From Sinotaia quadrata (Eukaryota; Mollusca; Gastropoda; Architaenioglossa; Viviparidae), in assembly GCA_028829895.1 (NCBI GenBank), contig CM054179.1:38067117-38131116 (forward strand): DNA of 64,000 bases, given 5' to 3'. The notes beneath the pieces were generated by a model that was not told the DNA's origin, did no database searches, and was given only the letters and a program-made list of their open reading frames with translations. Positions 55,601-64,000 of the stretch are shown one piece after another (position 1 is the stretch's first letter; every line of letters starts with the position of its first letter). A program made the translations under genes and the position numbers.

Positions 55601-58600
55601 AGATTCACTGAAATGCCATAATGAGATTTATTTGCAGGTTTATTTTATGAGATTTTTATTTTCTTGAAATTGTGTTTGTGGGATATTTTTTTTTTAGTTA
55701 TTAAATAAAAATGAAGCAAAGAATGATTTCTCATTTGCAGGCCTGTGAGAGACTGTTAGTCCATAGGGTAGAACACAAGATTCAAACAAAGAAGGTCAGC
55801 GATGTTGCTAATCGACTTCATGTGGCTGTGCCAAATAAGCGTGACGAAAAGGTGGGTTCTTAGCATATATAATATTTTATCTTTAGAATTTATTTGCAGT
55901 GAGTGTTTTTAGGCACCAATCTCTCATCATACTCTGATTTTTTTTCTCTCTCTCAAGAAATCTTTATTCGTCAGCACCAGATGTCAGAAAGCTGTTTATA
56001 CATTTAAGTACCTGTAATTTATTGGAGTTGAAACTTATCAACTGAGTTTATTTCAGCACACTTGTGTGTGCTTAAATACACATTGTTCCTTGGCTACACA
56101 CCATTGCTTGTGTGGCAGATTTGGATATGCTGTGGCTTGACCTGCTTCCATTTAACATCAAATTTGTTCGCATAGATATTTTTATCCACTATCCATGCAA
56201 TTCATTGTCCATTTTAAAATCATATCTTTTTTGTAAAACAAATAGTGCACAAACCAAAACTTTCATATTGGCAAAATCAAATTTGAAGCAGAATTTGGTT
56301 TGAAAGCTAATCATTTTGCCACATTCATTATAGTTCTGTTGTATTCTTAATCTTTGACTAGGCAAATACTCCTTATACAAATTTTTAACAACAAATATAT
56401 ATATATATATAGTCTTCCATTTTAGAAGCAATTTCTTATCCAAATCTCTTATCTTGAGTTGTCACCAGCAAATGCTTAGATAAATATGCTTATATTAGGA
56501 TATATGAATACACATTCAGCTCATAAAATGTAATCAAATTTGGCATCAGTTAATACATTTTGTAACCTTCAGCGTACTGCAGGCAACACTCAAAGCCCAA
56601 AAGCTTTAACCTCTTGGTTTCTGCAGATTATTTGAAAATCATCTTGATATGATCCCATTATAGAACCTTGATTTCTCGAATTATGGGAAGCATAGAAGAA
56701 AGAATCTGATAACCATTTACCAAAAAGGGGCAACCTCTTGTTTCCTTCTATCATACATTTCTTATCTGTGTTAGATATAATTTTTTGTGAGACCCAGTTT
56801 GCTTGTATACCTTGGAATTAATATTTTCGTGGCCAACAAACAAATTGTAATTCAGATTTTCTTTGATTCTGACTTGGAAGAGGAGTTTGGGGGGATTTGT
56901 CGCTGAAGATATTTGTTAAGTTGGAAATTTGGGGGATGCAGAAAGGAATGTGATTGAATTCTTCTCTTCTTCTAAAGAGAAAGTTAAAGTGAGAACGTAA
57001 GGGAAAATTTTCTGGATGCATAGTCACCCATGGTTTATGAGTTTTCATGATGTTTCAGGGCCTGTGAATTTATCTTGCAATATGGGCAAGGTTGGAAATT
57101 TTCATTTATTTATTACTGATAAAGCGATTTATTTGTTTGTAATGGAGACAAACTGAAATGCTAAAGTAAAAGTTGACAAGCATGTAAGTCTGTATTTGTG
57201 TGAGAATATATTTGAAATGATTGTCATATAAGCCATACTGATTGACAAGTCTACTTATTGGGATGCCAGGTTTTCAGAAAATTTAACATATTTTAAGTCT
57301 GAATTTGTTTGTTGTTTCTTTAAAAATATTAGTGGCATACTTTTTAACTTTAAATATGTAGAATGAATGTTTATTCCTCTTTCCAGCCCAGGCCACCATG
57401 CATCCCAGAGTCTGTGTTACAAAAGAAAAATGCCATGCAAGCAGACAAGAGTAAAAAGCTGGTAAGTCATCCAGTTTAAACAAGGTCATTCTTTAAATAT
57501 TCTAATTATATCATTAGCATTGATTTGTTTCTGTACTTTTAACTTACTTACAGTAAAGCATTTCTTATTTAGTACATTCCTAATTGTTGCTAATAGTTTA
57601 ACATTTCTTACTCATCTCTCCATTGCTGATTTAGACTTTTAACATTTTTTTATTTAGTGTGAATAACTATTGTTTATTATTATCACTCTTGTATTTTTAT
57701 ATTGGTAATTGTTATGTAGAATTTTCGTTTTACATAGCTAATTTTTTTTCTCTTGTGTTTTGATTTTGGTGTTGTCAGGAGCGTGATTTAGAATTGGAGG
57801 AAGGGGACGACTACACATTAGATTTGAGAAGTAAGTGTAAAGTTATTTTCTCAAATATTTTATGTCAGCTTATTCCTTTTAAGAGATTGCTCTGGCTGAT
57901 GACTTTTCACTTATTACTAAGGTGTTTTCACTCATTAGGTATAGTCACTCGTTACTGAGGTGTTTTCACTCATTAGGTATAGTCACTCATTACTAAGGTG
58001 TTTTCACTCATTACTTAACTATATTCGCTCATTACAAAGGTATAGTCACTTATTGCTAAGGTATTTTCATACTTCACTTATTACTTAGTTATAACCACTC
58101 ATTACTTAGTGTTTTCACTCATTATTTAGGCATTGTCACTAGGTAGTCCCACTCCTTTTTTTCTACTTAATATTGTACAAATTTTTTTTGTTCAAAATGT
58201 TCAAACTGATAAAATAAGATTGGTGTAGAAAAAAATTGGTAACTCTAAATCCTTTTTTAAAATTTAGTGTCATCATTTTTCACCTACCAAAAGTCTGATT
58301 TTTCAAGTTCAGTGCAAGTAAAATATAAACCACAATGAAAATCACCCCAACAATTCTAATAAGCATACAATTAAGATAATATACACATATGCATGTATTA
58401 GTAGCAATACTTGAATAACTGCATACAAGTCTTGAAAAGAAATATAATCTTTACAATATCCAGTGGCTTTAAACTGGCGAAGTAAAATAAGTACAACACA
58501 AGTTAATTCCAATATTATTAGTCACCATACATATTTTTATCAACAGAAAATTCGTCTGTAAAGCTTTTGTTCATAATAGCTCATTGATATGCACTATTTA

Positions 58601-61600
58601 AAAGCAAGCTTGGCATCTACATCACCTCAAGCCTTGCTATCATCCATTTATAAATATTCTTCAACAAGAAATGTAAAGATGAAAAAATATACTGCTCAGC
58701 AAATAAAAAGAAAAATAAATATGAAGACAAAGTATGTACTTGCTCAATAGCTAAAAGTCCAAAATATTTAACCATCTCAATTTCTGCTCTTCAAAATAAA
58801 GTAAAATATCATGCAGGAAATATTAAGTTTGCTCAAAAGATTCATTATGATTAACTGTACAACTTAAAAAACCTGCTGCCTTTATAAATAAGCTTATTCT
58901 TCATTTATGTAATACTAAAGAAATTAAAAGATCGTTAATCCAAAAAGTAAAAACTGAAAATAAATTTAAAATTGAAAGAAAAAATTATCGATATTTGAAG
59001 ACTATTTTTTCTAAATAATAAAATTATCATCCATGACTAAAGTTAAAAACAGTAAATAAAATAATATCTATGAATGTAAATATGTCTTTAAAATTATTTA
59101 TTTCAAGAATGACCCACAGGAGTCCTCCATCCTAAATAGATGAATGCTTCTCCTTAAGGGGTGAAGGCTATTTCCAGAGGCAGTTCTTTAGCAGCATGTT
59201 TTAAAGGGATTATAAATTTTTGTTGTTGTTGTATTTAACTTTGACAAAGAGCCAGTTTTAGATTTAAGATATGTTTTGTCTGAAAACCGCTTTGTAAATG
59301 TTTTCATTATTTCATTAGCCAGAATACACTATTTGTGATTTTGTCAAAAATAAATATTTATTTTAATATATTTTTTAAGTATGAATTAAATGTCAGTATT
59401 GAAAAATGTCTTCATTTAGAAAGGATTGTTTAAAAAATATTCTTTATAAATAGGTACTTAGTTTGAAATGGATGATAAATAATTTTTACAAATATATTGA
59501 AGAATTTGGTTCTAATGACTAAATTTCTATTTTTACTTGAGTACAATAAACTATTCACAACTAAGTAACAAAAAATGAAAGTAAAATAATTTTATATTTA
59601 GTTTAAAATGCATCCACTATAATCTGCATTTTTTGTAATATTAATTATTTTACTATTTTATTTATTGATTTGGTCTTGTAAATAGAAGGAAAAAAAACTC
59701 AGTAGGAAACAAATAGTAGTTAGATAAAAACTTACTTCACCATTGAGTTACAAAGCAATATTAAATATTGTGCTAGCTAACAAAGGTGTCTGAAGTATTC
59801 ACTCAGGTTAAGAAATATCTGAATGTTCAGCTTGCCTACCCTAAATTTTATTTTTTGTTCTGTACTTTCTTTATGAGAAACGCTTCAGTTTTCTTTCAAA
59901 CAAAAATATCTGCACGTGAATAATGAAAGTCAAAGGTGATCTTAAAGCATACAGTGGTGTAAAAATAATTGACCTTCATTGGTGATGATGAATGTGTTTA
60001 TAAAACATCCCATAGAAACCATTGTATAGTTTATTATACTTTATGGTTCTGGCTGAAAAAGAAACCATTGTATAGTTTATTATACTTTATGGTTCTGGCT
60101 GAAGAAACCATTATATAGATTATTATACTTTACAATTCTGGCTGAAAAATTGGCCATTAAAGTTAAAAAAAAGAATTTTTTTTTAGTCAAGGGTAGTATG
60201 CACAGCAAAAGATTTTATTTTTTTATCATAAACTGTACAATATTGGTACAAAATCACATTTTGCAAACCGATTTAAATCAACCACTAAATTGTTCATTCC
60301 TTACTTTTTTTTATGCAAATTTTTTTAAAGTTATATGTATGTTTCATTTCACTAGAGACTTGGGATTTGAAAAATCCAGATGAAAAATATGACATCTTGC
60401 CTGAAATCTGGATGGGCAAAAATGTTGCAGATTTCATTGATCCAGAGATTATGCAGGTAACACCTATTTTCTGTTTGATTTTTTTTAATCTAAAGTATGG
60501 TTTCTACACTTTTGAAATGCTGATTTAACTGTAGCTTTTGGAGGATAGGGGTGTTTGATTTAGTTTAATTAATTAACCTGCACTTCATGCAATTGTTATC
60601 ATTTACTCCAAAAGTAACAAAAGCTCACCATCTTCTTCAGAAGTACTCAGTAACAATAGTATTTTTTCATTATACAACTATGAATTCTAGAGGAATATTA
60701 TATAGTTCTAAAGACATTCATAGCCACCAAAAGTACATGTAATACTGACGAGAAGATAATGATACAGAAACTCACTTAGTGTTGTGCGATTCTCAATATT
60801 TTTTTCACTTATCTAAGATGCCTTCAAGTCAGGTCTGTGCTGTTTCCAGATTTTCAGTTCTCTTAAGGTTTTCAGATGCGTGCAAGCAGAAGTGACAAAC
60901 GATAACAAATGCAGACAATATTCCTGGTGTTTACATTCTTTGATTTTCTCTAGTTTTGGATCTGGATTAAATTGAAGGAGTTACAGAAACAGATAATGAA
61001 AATGTTGCTCACTTGAGAAGAGAAAAAATGTACCTTGCTGGTTAAAGTAAGTGCACAGAGAATGGTTAGAGAAAGAGTGGTGCATCCCATAAAAACAGAC
61101 AGATGTTGCTGGAAAGAATATCATTGAAAATTACTGGCAATTTCTTCTGAAATAGAGATCACTGGTTTGAAAGCTCTGTGACAGAAAATGACTAACACTT
61201 TATTCCAGAGCATAGAACAGTGGTTTGATATGCCGTCTTGGATGAAAAAGAGACTGGCTCTGTCTTCTGAAACAGAGAGCAATAGTTTGGAAATTCTGTC
61301 TTGGATGAAAAAAAGTCTGGCACTTTTATAAAAGAAATCAGTGGTTAGAAATGCATGCTTAAAGAGAAAAGGAGTAGGCATCCTACTAAAGGAGCAATGG
61401 CAGGAAAGGGTGCCTTTAAGAGAAATTCATTTAAAATAGTATTTAATATGACAGGAAAGGTTTCTTGGACAATACTGAGTGTGTATTATGTTTATGGTTT
61501 TAAATTGTGAACTCCAGCTGTGAATTGCAGCATTTTCTAATTTGGATTTTCTACTAAAACAGAATGACTGGAAAGGTTTTCTTGAACAGAGAATGATATA

Positions 61601-62858
61601 TTATAAAAGCAGATTAATTGCTGGAAAGATTTGCAATATCAGAAAATGATGACCAACATTGCCATGTGTAAACATATCCTAGTATCTGTTGTCTTTAAAT
61701 TGCAGTAAGTGAAAATATAGAAAATACTACATTAAGTAGGTATTTATATTTTTGCTTGTTCAGAAATTAAAATAATTATTTAATTTGTAATATGAATAGA
61801 AACTGGATGAGCTGGAAAAAGAAGAAGAGCTGAGAGAGAAGGCTGGTTTCTATGATGAAGATGAAGAAAGTGAAGATGAGGAAATGAAGGAAGTCAGAAA
61901 GACAGCTAGAAAGTAACTTTCTCTTTCTCACTCACTCACTCACACACACACACACGCGCACACTCGCAAGCACACATACGTACCTCATGTTAACAGATAT
62001 TGCACAAATGAACTGGATTTTACCATTGAAATAATTGTTTATGTATATGTACACTCAGTGTTGAAACATAGGAATCCTTAGTTTAACGTCTCCACAACCT
62101 GACCAACAGTTAAGAAACATGGGAAAAATGACTGCTCACTTTTATATCAACATCTTGGGTCATGTAACTTTTGAGTTTAGTTCACACAAAGTTAAAGCAA
62201 AAATGTATAAATATTAGGACCCTTTAATTCAAATTCACATAACTCGGGTAGATAGAGAACACTCTGTTCTTTACATAGTAGTAACAGTCTGTCATGTTTG
62301 CTTTCTTTCTTTACTGAGATAAAATGCTGTTGTTTTTCAAAATAGGGTATAGGTTTCTTCAAAGCTTTTAATTGTTTCATTTCATTACTTTCTCTCTGTT
62401 CTCATGAACAATTTGCTTACTTTGCCTGATTGTATTTGTTGTATTAAAATATCAATATTTGAACAAAATTTCAGAATATGCAGTGTTAATTTAATAATAA
62501 AATATCTTTTTATGAGTCAGCAATTCATTTGCCTAATTCAGGAAAGTTAATGTAAACACTTCAGAGAGTCAAGTTTAGACATTATTTATCTCATTCATTG
62601 TAAAACTACTGGTTGTTATTTTATCATCATTAGTAGACTGGTTTTCTTTGCAAATTTTTTTTAAGAAACAGGTCTCTAATTATGCAATGTTTTCTATTAC
62701 TTAGGATACGAGAAAAAAGACAACTGATTACATTAGAATCAAGGGAGAAAAGACGTGTGCAGAAATCTAGAATGCCACGTACAGGAAAGAAGGTCATCCC
62801 GGAACAAATGGAAGACCAGCTTAAACAACTTGGCCTCATGTTTGATTCAAAAGATGAG
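37637..62858 (+). CDS. GTPBP4: NOG1 / GTP-binding protein 4, nucleolar GTPase of 60S assembly (3' end outside window)
   Basis: Fifteen exons in perfect phase encode 536 residues: 37637-37684, 37971-38141, 42547-42650, 43241-43324, 43989-44142, 46067-46159, 48532-48681, 51222-51329, 53885-53974, 55741-55851, 57387-57461, 57779-57830, 60356-60456, 61800-61912 and 62705-62858. The N-terminal helical region (1-165) precedes the Obg-type GTPase domain: G1 GFPNVGKSS (175-183), G3 DTPG (221-224), G4 NKID (289-292). Next come the conserved W-D-L and PEIW..KN(V/I)AD(F/Y)IDP region (about 416-445) and an acidic patch ([11 protein letters not shown]). NOG1 acts in nucleolar pre-60S particles (family knowledge). 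Human GTPBP4 has 634 residues, so about 95 C-terminal residues are beyond 64,000. No frameshift or stop was seen. The only other annotated gene is on the opposite strand. Confidence 0.96.
37971..38141 (+). CDS. GTPBP4: NOG1 exon 2
   Basis: Residues 17-73, with [15 protein letters not shown] and the R-x-F-Y-M-R-K-V-K motif that is almost invariant in NOG1. Donor GAT|gtaagt. Confidence 0.96.
38200..38850. other. NOG1 intron 2, first part
   Basis: A short (CA)n at 38,225 and a CCTAACCCTAAT-rich patch at 38,630-38,705 (TAACCCTAATTCTAATCCTA). That patch is too irregular to be a telomeric array. No exon. Confidence 0.5.
38850..39135. repeat. About 62-bp tandem repeat in NOG1 intron 2
   Basis: Four copies with GAGAATTACTGAACATGTAT + GATGTCAGCCTA(C)ATTTCTTGGCAAAG. 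Confidence 0.85.
39935..40720. mobile_element. Unclassified dispersed repeat, copy A
   Basis: In NOG1 intron 2. It shares long homology with 48,870-49,720: GGTTATGATTATTATT, then CCAGAAGACACCACTTG, CCACAACATTAAAGACAAAC, CACACAGTATTTCC and AAGGAGAAGATAAATCC. Neither copy shows clear terminal repeats or a coding frame, so the class is unknown. Confidence 0.6.
40725..42285. other. NOG1 intron 2, no recognised content
   Basis: AT-rich; a short (TA)n at 41,665. No convincing open frame or repeat. Confidence 0.45.
42285..42546. repeat. Tandem copies of the acceptor edge of NOG1 exon 3
   Basis: Five units of about 58 bp with TTTTCAAGACTGCTGA(A/T)TA + TTCATTCTTCTGTCAAG. The last becomes the real acceptor (CATTCTTCTGTTCAG|GACC). 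Confidence 0.85.
42547..42650 (+). CDS. GTPBP4: NOG1 exon 3
   Basis: Residues 74-107: [20 protein letters not shown] and then LSLGQLNTA. Phase 2 out at GATAA|gtaagt. Copies of both its edges lie in the flanking introns. Confidence 0.96.
42651..42845. repeat. Three extra copies of the 3' end and donor of NOG1 exon 3
   Basis: Each 60-70 bp unit repeats CAGCTCAACACAGCCTGCCA + CCTTATTGATAAGTAAGT, that is about 40 exon bases with an intact or near-intact GTAAGT donor. Confidence 0.95.
43241..43324 (+). CDS. GTPBP4: NOG1 exon 4
   Basis: Residues 108-135: [20 protein letters not shown] and then LKKAALG. Phase 2 at both ends. Confidence 0.96.
43325..43510. repeat. Three copies of the 3' end and donor of NOG1 exon 4
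   Basis: Units of about 58 bp contain AGCAAGCAGCTCTAAAAAAT + AACTTAG, copies of AAAGCAGCTCTTGGAAG|GTAACTTAG. Confidence 0.93.
43805..43988. repeat. Three copies of the acceptor and start of NOG1 exon 5
   Basis: Units of about 70 bp end in (T/C)ATAG(G/A)(G/A)TGT(A/G)(C/T)ACT(A/G)TA, copies of acag|GATGTGTACCATA, each followed by TTTAATTTACATTTAAATAA. Confidence 0.93.
43989..44142 (+). CDS. GTPBP4: NOG1 exon 5 (P-loop)
   Basis: Residues 136-187, including [20 protein letters not shown] and the G1 P-loop [13 protein letters not shown]. Phase 0 out. Confidence 0.97.
44143..46066. other. NOG1 intron 5
   Basis: AT-rich with small (TA)n tracts (44,340; 45,200) and a T9/G10 run at 45,241. No exon or element recognised. 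Confidence 0.5.
46067..46159 (+). CDS. GTPBP4: NOG1 exon 6 (switch I region)
   Basis: Residues 188-218: [20 protein letters not shown] and then [11 protein letters not shown]. The P-Y-x-F-T-T-K-S segment is the Obg/NOG1 switch I (G2) signature. Confidence 0.97.
46160..48531. other. NOG1 intron 6
   Basis: Contains three short AATA(A/T)CAGACAGACTTTTTGTAT copies (46,660-46,760), the pogo-like MITE at 47,239-47,416 and a duplicated ACAAATTTAAATTGTTCTCC segment (47,750 and 47,832). Otherwise no recognised content. Confidence 0.5.
47239..47416. mobile_element. pogo/Tigger-like MITE
   Basis: Terminal inverted repeats CAGTGGAACCCCACGATA (left) and CAGTGAAACCTCACTATA (right, reverse complement) match at about 14 of 18 positions and are flanked by TA. 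CAGTNNAACC tips and TA targets are typical of the pogo/Tigger branch of Tc1/mariner. About 178 bp, no coding capacity. It lies in NOG1 intron 6. Confidence 0.65.
48532..48681 (+). CDS. GTPBP4: NOG1 exon 7 (DTPG)
   Basis: Residues 219-268: [20 protein letters not shown] onward to [11 protein letters not shown]. It contains the G3 motif. Phase 0 at both ends. Confidence 0.97.
48870..49720. mobile_element. Unclassified dispersed repeat, copy B
   Basis: In NOG1 intron 7 and in the same orientation as copy A at about 39.9 kb. The first 300 bp are the best conserved; beyond that the copies align only in patches. Confidence 0.6.
49720..50930. other. NOG1 intron 7, middle part
   Basis: Possible continuation of dispersed repeat B, with no coding similarity. 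The open frame at 50,603-50,878 shows no domain. Confidence 0.4.
50935..51195. repeat. About 60-bp minisatellite ahead of NOG1 exon 8
   Basis: Four to five copies of GAATGAGATTTCACTTTAGT + ATGTGTTTGTATCATTGCAT. It ends 27 bp before the exon 8 acceptor. Confidence 0.9.
51222..51329 (+). CDS. GTPBP4: NOG1 exon 8 (NKxD)
   Basis: Residues 269-304: [20 protein letters not shown] and then NKIDIIKI. It holds the guanine-specificity motif G4. Donor CAG|gtaagc. Confidence 0.97.
51330..52270. repeat. Long degenerate array seeded at the NOG1 exon 8 donor
   Basis: About 20 units of 30-60 bp around GTGATAAATATGGTTAGATA, many preceded by ACAGGTAA(C/T) or CTGGTAA. The first unit is the true donor (CAG|GTAAGCATTAGTGATACA). 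Confidence 0.88.
52271..52913. other. NOG1 intron 8, middle part
   Basis: No exon recognised. Short degenerate GACCTAGTTGA(A/G)C repeats at 52,780-52,880 lie next to the piggyBac-like MITE. Confidence 0.45.
52914..53308. mobile_element. piggyBac-like non-autonomous element (MITE)
   Basis: The element is flanked by TTAA at 52,914 and 53,305. Its ends are inverted: CCCTTTGAATCCTG on the left and, reading inward from the right, CCCTCTGAACCCATG. TTAA targets with CCC(T/A) tips are the hallmark of piggyBac transposons. The interior (minus strand, about 53,125-52,999) has a short Asp/Ser/Glu-rich open frame that may be a transposase remnant. It lies in NOG1 intron 8. Confidence 0.72.
53650..53884. 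repeat. Tandem copies of the acceptor edge of NOG1 exon 9
   Basis: Four to five units of 55-60 bp, each with a (C/T)TTTACAGATATTA-like end, resembling cctacag|AAACTCTTG, and then TATGTAAACATGTTTATG. Confidence 0.75.
53885..53974 (+). CDS. GTPBP4: NOG1 exon 9
   Basis: Residues 305-334, with the S-T-V-S-E-E-G-V block that follows the GTPase core in NOG1. Acceptor cctacag, donor GAG|gtaggc. Confidence 0.95.
53975..55740. other. NOG1 intron 9
   Basis: A GC-richer block at 54,060-54,220 (ACCTGGGTTCCATGTTGACT) may be a SINE-like or other repeat relic. GGCTTGGAGTAATCCAGGAG is duplicated near 55,395 and 55,443. No exon. Confidence 0.4.
55741..55851 (+). CDS. GTPBP4: NOG1 exon 10
   Basis: Residues 335-371: [19 protein letters not shown] and then N-R-L-H-V-A-V-P. 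It is well conserved with GTPBP4. Confidence 0.96.
55852..57386. other. NOG1 intron 10
   Basis: No supported exon, repeat array or element, apart from a short (TA)n at 56,395. Confidence 0.45.
57387..57461 (+). CDS. GTPBP4: NOG1 exon 11
   Basis: Residues 372-396: [20 protein letters not shown] and then KSKKL. It corresponds to the R-P-P-x-I-P-E segment of GTPBP4. Confidence 0.93.
57779..57830 (+). CDS. GTPBP4: NOG1 exon 12
   Basis: Residues 397-413: [17 protein letters not shown], matching the E-R-D-L-E-L-E-x-G-D-D-Y motif of NOG1. 52 nt, phase 1 out at AGAA|gtaagt. Confidence 0.95.
57890..58150. repeat. Degenerate 20-40 bp repeat after NOG1 exon 12
   Basis: Nine to ten units built from TCACTCATTACTAAGGT plus GTTTTCA or ATAG. 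Confidence 0.85.
58150..60355. other. NOG1 intron 12 remainder
   Basis: Three copies of an about 50-bp unit (ACCATTGTATAGTTTATTAT + ACTTTATGGTTCTGGCTGA) lie at 60,015-60,150. The rest is AT-rich and unrecognised. Confidence 0.5.
60356..60456 (+). CDS. GTPBP4: NOG1 exon 13
   Basis: Residues 414-447: [20 protein letters not shown] and then [13 protein letters not shown]. The acceptor is ttcactag|AG; the first two bases complete a Lys codon. Confidence 0.95.
60457..61799. other. NOG1 intron 13 with degenerate repeats
   Basis: Between 61,080 and 61,640 there are irregular copies of a TTCTTGAACAGAGAATGA / CTGGAAAGGTTT-type unit, too diverged to count. No exon. Confidence 0.5.
61800..61912 (+). 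CDS. GTPBP4: NOG1 exon 14
   Basis: Residues 448-484: [20 protein letters not shown] followed by an acidic run. Phase 2 out at AGAAA|gtaact. Confidence 0.95.
61913..62704. other. NOG1 intron 14
   Basis: A (TCAC)n/(AC)n microsatellite at 61,925-61,980; the rest shows nothing recognisable. Confidence 0.5.
62705..62858 (+). CDS. GTPBP4: NOG1 exon 15 (last exon inside the window)
   Basis: Residues 485-536, including [10 protein letters not shown] and an E-D-Q-L-K-Q-L-G-L end. The donor GAG|gtaatt is used because the open frame beyond it has no NOG1 similarity. The rest of the gene lies past 64,000. Confidence 0.93.
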
Positions 62859-63240
62859 GTAATTTTATGTAAATGTATTTGCAAGAAAAATGAGAAGATG
62901 TGTGGATATTCTTTGCAAGGTGCTGATATTGTGGGATGTACTGTCAAAAAAAAAAAAGTCAATTATTTATAGTTGTACTTAACAAGAAAATTGAGACAGT
63001 GTTATATAAATGTACTTGCAGAAAAATAGTTGATTTTATGTTGAACACAAATTGATACTACATGAATGAACACAAGCAATATTTTGTGGTTGAGCTTGCA
63101 ATAAAAGATGTTCCTACAAGACGACACACTATTGTATATATTAACTTGCAAGACATGATATTGTGTTCATATACTTGCAAAAAATTAAGAGTGATACCAT
63201 GTAGATATACCTGCAGGAAAACATTCTTATAGTAATCTTG
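62859..63240. repeat. Degenerate repeats following the NOG1 exon 15 donor
   Basis: Five to six units of 50-70 bp with TTATGTAAATGTA(T/C)TTGCA + AGAAAAATGA. The first sits directly behind the donor. Confidence 0.7.
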
Positions 63241-64000
63241 TCAAAAAATGTCTTTTGAAGCAAAAATTTAATCAAACATTTGTATAATTATCGAGTTTAT
63301 TTCTTAATTTATAGTTGAACATATCTATTTTATTATTGAGAACATTATATTAGGAAATTTTAATAATATAGTTTGATAAAATTTTCCTGTACAATTGTGT
63401 CCATATTTTTAGAAATTAATTAACCAGAATATTATTGACTATCAGATTATTTCCATTTATGATTTCCCATAAAGAGTATTCAACTGATTTTTATTACGGT
63501 TTCTTTTTGTGTTACAGAGATATTTCAAAGTGATAATGTACCTGTAGAGTTTCTTTGTTATAGAGACATTTGAAAAGTAATAAAGCAACTGTATTTAAGC
63601 TTTCTTTGATTCGTGTTATAGAAATATTTCAAAAGTAGCAGTAGTATTTAAGGTTTCTTTGTGTTAGAGATATTTCAAAAGTAATAATAGAACTGTATTC
63701 AGCAACAAAACTTCAACATCACTTAGTAATTGTTTTACTCAATCTATTTTCTGGTGTTTACTTATCAGATGTGTACTATATTTCTTGCTCTTAATGTTTA
63801 TGGTTTTAAATTGTGAACTCCAGTTCTGAATTACAGCTTGTTCTAATTTGGATATATCTGTCAGTTGAAGGTATTTTCAATGACTGTGGAATTCACTAGT
63901 TGCAATATATATCTCTAAGGTTTAAAAAAGAAATCTGCAGAAAAGTGGAATTTCCTCAGAATAATTAACAAACAATATTTGTTTATTCTCATTTGGTTTA
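63240..64000. other. NOG1 intron 15 to window end
   Basis: Three TTTCTTTGTGTTA(T)AGAGATATTTC copies lie at 63,500-63,680. No NOG1 coding sequence could be found, so the last exon or exons are outside the window. Confidence 0.5.

Noticed and set aside
62859..62972. Open frame continuing past NOG1 exon 15
   Set aside because: The frame is Lys-rich, lacks NOG1 similarity and follows a usable donor; it is intron.

Overview
This is an AT-rich animal (metazoan) nuclear window carrying two intron-rich protein-coding genes that point away from each other from one short shared promoter near 37.5 kb. Protein similarity and the dense intronic minisatellites suggest an invertebrate, most likely a lophotrochozoan such as a mollusc; that placement is inference. 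All splice sites used here are GT-AG, and exon phases were checked by hand at every junction.

Minus strand, 36,983 down to about 2,394: 24 coding exons that read through in one frame. Exons 1-8 (36,983-23,708) encode the N-terminal and central conserved regions of DZANK1-type proteins: a chitobiase/hexosaminidase C-terminal-like beta domain, a low-complexity linker, then the ISPG...HIYAH...AEP.IGK region. They lack the zinc ribbons and ankyrin repeats that give DZANK1 its name. Exon 8 ends in phase 1 at a strong donor, and the next exon (22,470) starts with the two bases needed to continue the frame into a Lys/Pro-rich linker and eight annexin repeats arranged as two four-repeat cores, as in annexin A6. 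All eight repeats keep the type II calcium motif G-x-G-T-(38)-D/E. The predicted protein is about 1,066 residues. A DZANK1-like/annexin octad fusion is the main biological novelty; I know of no described example, and it needs transcript proof.

Plus strand, 37,637 to 62,858: 15 exons of NOG1 (GTPBP4), the nucleolar GTPase of 60S ribosome assembly. They give 536 residues; the last roughly 95 residues lie beyond the window.

Introns: nearly every intron is filled with minisatellites of 28-100 bp units. Many of these arrays begin exactly at an exon boundary, and their unit contains the splice site plus the first or last 10-60 bases of the neighbouring exon. They therefore look like tandem amplifications of exon edges that leave strings of decoy acceptors or donors. 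The pattern occurs in both genes and on both acceptor and donor sides. Other intron content: a decayed Ty3/gypsy pol fragment with an LTR-like segment (25.5-27.0 kb) and a homologous LTR-like segment at 15.3 kb; a piggyBac-like MITE (52,914-53,308); a pogo/Tigger-like MITE (47,239-47,416); and one unknown dispersed repeat present twice in NOG1 introns (about 39.9 and 48.9 kb). No rRNA, tRNA or CRISPR array was seen.
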